NCBI GenBank assembly: GCA_964560325.1
Contig: CAZLLV010000275.1
Location: forward strand, 1-8,427
DNA: 8,427 bases
Source of the DNA: CAZLLV01 sp964560325
GTDB taxonomy: Bacteria; Acidobacteriota; Thermoanaerobaculia; Multivoradales; DATKCC01
Direction: 5' to 3'
How positions within the stretch are numbered: position 1 is the stretch's first letter; each line of letters begins with the position of its first letter. Below the pieces are notes generated by a model, which was not told the DNA's origin, did not search any database, and was given only the letters and a program-made list of their open reading frames with translations. Below are positions 5,886-8,427 of this stretch, piece by piece. The translations under genes and the position numbers were made by a program.

Positions 5886-6851
5886 ATGCGCGAAGCCGTG
5901 GCCGAAAGCCCGCCGCTCCCCGAGCGGATCGAGCCGAAGTCCGTCGGCAGGCCCGCGCCGAAGCCGGTCGAGCCGGCCGCGACCGGAGAGATCGAAGCGG
6001 AGCCGCGCGAGCGGCCGAGCCTGCTGCGGCGCCTCGCCGAGCGGCGCAGCCCGCGCCGCGTCAAGGTTTCGACGGCGTTGCGCTTCTACCACGAGGTGCT
6101 GGGGCTCGACCACCTGCACTACGGCCTGTGGAACGGCGAGCCGTTCGACCTCGCGGGCCTGAAGACCGCCCAGGACCGCTTCTCCCGCCAGCTCTGCGAC
6201 TGGGTGCCGACCGGGGTGAAAAACGTGCTCGACGTCGGCTGCGGTATCGGCTCGACCGCGCTCATGCTGCGCCGGGAAGGCTTCGTCGTCGAAGGGCTCT
6301 CGCCCGACCCGTACCACCGCGACGCCTTCGCGCGCCGGGTCGGCGCGCCGTTTCACCTCTCGCGATTCCAGGAGTTCCGGCCCGAGCGCCGCTACGACAT
6401 GGTGCTGATGAGCGAGTCGGCACAGTACATCTGGCTCGATCGCCTGTTCCCGTCCGTGCGCCGCGCGGCGGCCCCCGGCGGGCATCTGCTGGTGGCGGAC
6501 TACTTCACCGTCGACGGCGCGACCGGAGTGCTCGCCAGGAGCGGGCATCCGCTGGCGGCGTTCCTGGAAGAGGCGGCGCGCGCCGGCCTGGTCCTCGAGC
6601 GGCGCGAGGACGTGACCGACCGGGTCGCGCCGACCCTCGACCTGGCCCGGAGCTGGCTCCACTCCTACGTCGAGCCCTGCCTCTCGATCGCCTCCGAGTC
6701 GTTCCGCGGCCGCCATCCGCGCCTCTCGCGCCTCGGCCGCTGGCTGCTCCGCGGCCGCCTCGAGAAGCTGCACGACCTGGAGACGCTGGTCGACAGCGAG
6801 CGCTTCCGGAAGCACAAGCGCTACCTGCTGCTCCTCTTCCGCGTGCCTTGA
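5886..6851 (+). CDS. class I SAM-dependent methyltransferase
   Basis: A 321-residue protein. Residues 1-58 are a Pro/Glu/Arg-rich, probably disordered extension with no signal peptide, so the enzyme is cytoplasmic. Residues about 62-235 form the Rossmann methyltransferase core: FYHEVLGLDHLHYGLW (67-82), of the H-x-H-Y-G-x-W type seen in several small-molecule methyltransferase groups; motif I VLDVGCGIGS (114-123), which binds S-adenosylmethionine; an acidic/Ser stretch MSESAQYI (175-182); and the post-motif strand PGGHLLVADYF (197-207). Residues 236-321 are a helical, Arg-rich C-terminus. The acceptor is unknown; relatives of this shape methylate amines, fatty-acyl chains or quinol-like compounds, and the sequence alone does not choose among them. 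The start at 5886 keeps the core in frame. An ATG at 5878 is in a different frame and leads only to Arg/Ser-rich shadow sequence. No ribosome binding site is visible. It lies 74 nt after the lipoprotein gene, so co-transcription is possible but not shown. Confidence 0.88.
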   Translation: MREAVAESPPLPERIEPKSVGRPAPKPVEPAATGEIEAEPRERPSLLRRLAERRSPRRVKVSTALRFYHEVLGLDHLHYGLWNGEPFDLAGLKTAQDRFSRQLCDWVPTGVKNVLDVGCGIGSTALMLRREGFVVEGLSPDPYHRDAFARRVGAPFHLSRFQEFRPERRYDMVLMSESAQYIWLDRLFPSVRRAAAPGGHLLVADYFTVDGATGVLARSGHPLAAFLEEAARAGLVLERREDVTDRVAPTLDLARSWLHSYVEPCLSIASESFRGRHPRLSRLGRWLLRGRLEKLHDLETLVDSERFRKHKRYLLLLFRVP

Positions 6852-6885
6852 CCCCATCCGGCCGGCTCCCGCCGCGCCACCGATC

Positions 6886-6891
6886 GAGGAG
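6886..6891 (+). promoter_or_regulatory. ribosome binding site GAGGAG for the FG-GAP gene
   Basis: GAGGAG is seven bases before the ATG at 6899 in the 47-nt gap after the methyltransferase stop. The protein then begins immediately with a signal peptide, supporting this start. No terminator separates the two genes, so read-through from the methyltransferase is plausible. Confidence 0.8.
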
Positions 6892-6898
6892 AAGACCG

Positions 6899-8427
6899 AT
6901 GACACCTCCCCACCTCTCCCGGCTCCGAGCCGCTCTCGCCGCCGTCGTGCTGCTGACCGGCGCGCTCGCGGCCGACGTCCAGGCCCAGGACGAGAAGGCT
7001 CCGGAGCCTCCGGCCCGCCGGACCCTCCAGGTGCCGCCGAACCCGGACGTCGGCGTCGAGTCGCTCCCGGCGCGCGCCGAGGCGCAGAAGAAAGCCGCCG
7101 CCGAGACCGGCGTGCCGGCGGCCGACTTCCGCTTCACCGACCGGCTCCCGGAGAGCGGCATCACCTTCGTCCACCGGATCGTGGACGACGCCGGCCGGTG
7201 CTTCAAGCCGGTGCACTACGACCACGGCAACGGCCTGGCCGTGGCGGACGTCGACGGCGACGACCTGCTCGACCTCTACTTCGTCACCCAGCTCGGTGCG
7301 AACGAGCTCTGGCGCAACCGGGGCGGCGGCGAGCTCGAGAACATCACCGAGACGGCGGGCGTCGGGCTGGACGGAAAAGTGAGCGTGGCGGCGTCGTTCG
7401 GCGACACCGACGGCGACGGCGACCCCGACCTCTACGTGACCACGGTCGACATGGGGAACCACTTCTTCGAGAACCTGGGGGGCGGGAAGTTCCGCGACGC
7501 CACGAAGGAGTCCGGCCTCGGGCATACCGGCCACTCGTCCGGCTCGCTCTTCCTCGACTACGACCGCGACGGCGACCTCGACCTCTTCCTGACCAACGTC
7601 GGCCAGTACACCCTGCCGCTCGAAGGGCGCGCGGGCTACTACGTCGGGTTCGAGGACGCTTTCGACGGCCATCTCTACCCGGGGCGGTACGAGACCAGCC
7701 GGCTGTACGAGAACCGGGGCGGCAACCGGTTCGAGGACGTGACCGACGAGGTCGGCCTCGAGGACACCTCCTGGTCGGGCGACGCCGCCTTCGCCGATCT
7801 GAACCGCGACGGCTACCCCGACCTCTACGTCCTCAACATGCAGGGCGACGACCACTACTACGAGAACCAGGCCGGCGAGAGCTTCCGCGACCGCACCGCC
7901 GAGCTCTTCCCGAAGACCCCGTGGGGTGCCATGGGCGTCGCCTTCTTCGACTCCGACGGCGACGGGCGGCAGGACCTGATCGTCACCGACATGCACTCGG
8001 ACATGAGCGAAGAGGTCGGGCCCGAGGAGGAGACGCGGAAGAGCGACATGCAGTGGACCGACCAGTACCTCCAGGGCGGAGCGAACAACATCTTCGGCAA
8101 CGCCCTCTACCGGCAGACGGCCGACGGGAAGTTCGAGGAGGTCTCCGACCGGGCGGGCGTCGAGACCTACTGGCCGTGGGGTCTGAGCACCGGCGACCTC
8201 GACGCCGACGGGCGCCCCGACCTGTTCGTCGCCAACAGCATGAACTTCCCGTACCGCTACCAGCCGAACTCGGTCCTGATCAACGACGGCGAGAGGTTCC
8301 ACGAGCGGGCGTTCGTCCTGGGCGTCGAGCCCCGCCGCGACGGCGCCACCCACACCCTCTGGTTCGAGGGCGACTGCTCGGACGCGGGCTCGGTCTGCCC
8401 CGGCAGCGACCGCCTCCAGCGGTTCTG
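6899..8427 (+). CDS. secreted FG-GAP/VCBS-repeat (CRTAC1-like) calcium-loop protein, 3' truncated by the window
   Basis: The reading frame is open from the ATG to the window edge (509 codons, no stop). Residues 1-29 are a signal peptide, with likely cleavage after VQA before QD, so the protein is exported. A short Pro/Ala-rich linker (30-75) is followed by FTDRLPESGITFVHR (79-93), an opening typical of CRTAC1-type proteins. Six calcium-binding loops of the form D-x-[DN]-x-D-[GD]-x-x-D-L follow, starting at residues 117, 169, 220, 300, 351 and 433. Each is followed by a Y/L-E-N or W-R-N turn and F-x-D/E-x-T/S-x-x-x-G. This is the pattern of a beta-propeller of integrin-like FG-GAP blades. Related bacterial proteins often end in an ASPIC/UnbV domain, which is not visible before the window ends. 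A role in binding surface carbohydrate or protein partners is inferred. No enzymatic motif is seen. Two Cys (493 and 500) near the window edge could form a disulfide. Confidence 0.9.
   Translation, partial: MTPPHLSRLRAALAAVVLLTGALAADVQAQDEKAPEPPARRTLQVPPNPDVGVESLPARAEAQKKAAAETGVPAADFRFTDRLPESGITFVHRIVDDAGRCFKPVHYDHGNGLAVADVDGDDLLDLYFVTQLGANELWRNRGGGELENITETAGVGLDGKVSVAASFGDTDGDGDPDLYVTTVDMGNHFFENLGGGKFRDATKESGLGHTGHSSGSLFLDYDRDGDLDLFLTNVGQYTLPLEGRAGYYVGFEDAFDGHLYPGRYETSRLYENRGGNRFEDVTDEVGLEDTSWSGDAAFADLNRDGYPDLYVLNMQGDDHYYENQAGESFRDRTAELFPKTPWGAMGVAFFDSDGDGRQDLIVTDMHSDMSEEVGPEEETRKSDMQWTDQYLQGGANNIFGNALYRQTADGKFEEVSDRAGVETYWPWGLSTGDLDADGRPDLFVANSMNFPYRYQPNSVLINDGERFHERAFVLGVEPRRDGATHTLWFEGDCSDAGSVCPGSDRLQRF

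Noticed and set aside
5878..6162. Alternative ATG eight bases before the methyltransferase start
   Set aside because: It lies in another frame and encodes a short Arg/Ser-rich sequence overlapping the methyltransferase.
310..8353. Several long open frames on the minus strand
   Set aside because: They are complementary to strongly supported + strand genes, are Arg/Val/Leu/Glu-biased with no family motif, and are expected at this GC content. None has a convincing ribosome binding site or independent evidence.

Overview
This is a very GC-rich window in which every credible gene lies on the + strand. The gene families suggest a diderm bacterium, most likely of the Acidobacteriota (Thermoanaerobaculia-like), though Myxococcota or Planctomycetota cannot be excluded. 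The indicators are sulfatase-fold domains fused to TPR repeats, a secreted carboxypeptidase-regulatory-like/TPR protein, a secreted FG-GAP (CRTAC1-like) calcium-loop protein, and a canonical lipobox. The taxonomic placement is inference from family content, not from a marker gene.

Layout. Positions 1-27 may be the tail of an upstream gene. A strong intrinsic terminator (34-68) with a GCAA tetraloop closes that upstream unit. A non-coding leader of about 210 nt (69-282) follows. Next come three tightly packed genes: a secreted carboxypeptidase-regulatory-like + TPR protein (283-1410); a sulfatase-fold + TPR protein (GTG start at 1415, only 4 nt downstream); and a paralogous sulfatase-fold + TPR lipoprotein (3586-5811), whose ATG overlaps the preceding stop as ATGA behind a strong GGAGGA site. 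After a 74-nt gap comes a SAM-dependent methyltransferase (5886-6851) with no Shine-Dalgarno site but an extended -10-like element, possibly a leaderless transcript. After 47 nt comes a secreted FG-GAP/VCBS-repeat protein (6899 to the window end, truncated there).

How they may work together. Genes 1-3 look like one transcription unit encoding envelope proteins built from TPR scaffolds and two alkaline-phosphatase-superfamily catalytic domains. Both catalytic domains carry Thr in a TLPxH motif where true sulfatases have the Cys/Ser that becomes formylglycine, and His in place of the motif's Arg. They are therefore more plausibly phospho-transferases or phosphodiesterases, or an uncharacterised branch of the superfamily, than sulfatases. 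The TPR halves suggest assembly with one another or with gene 1 in the periplasm. The methyltransferase and the FG-GAP protein follow on the same strand but may be transcribed separately. No tRNA, rRNA, CRISPR array, insertion sequence or integrase was seen.
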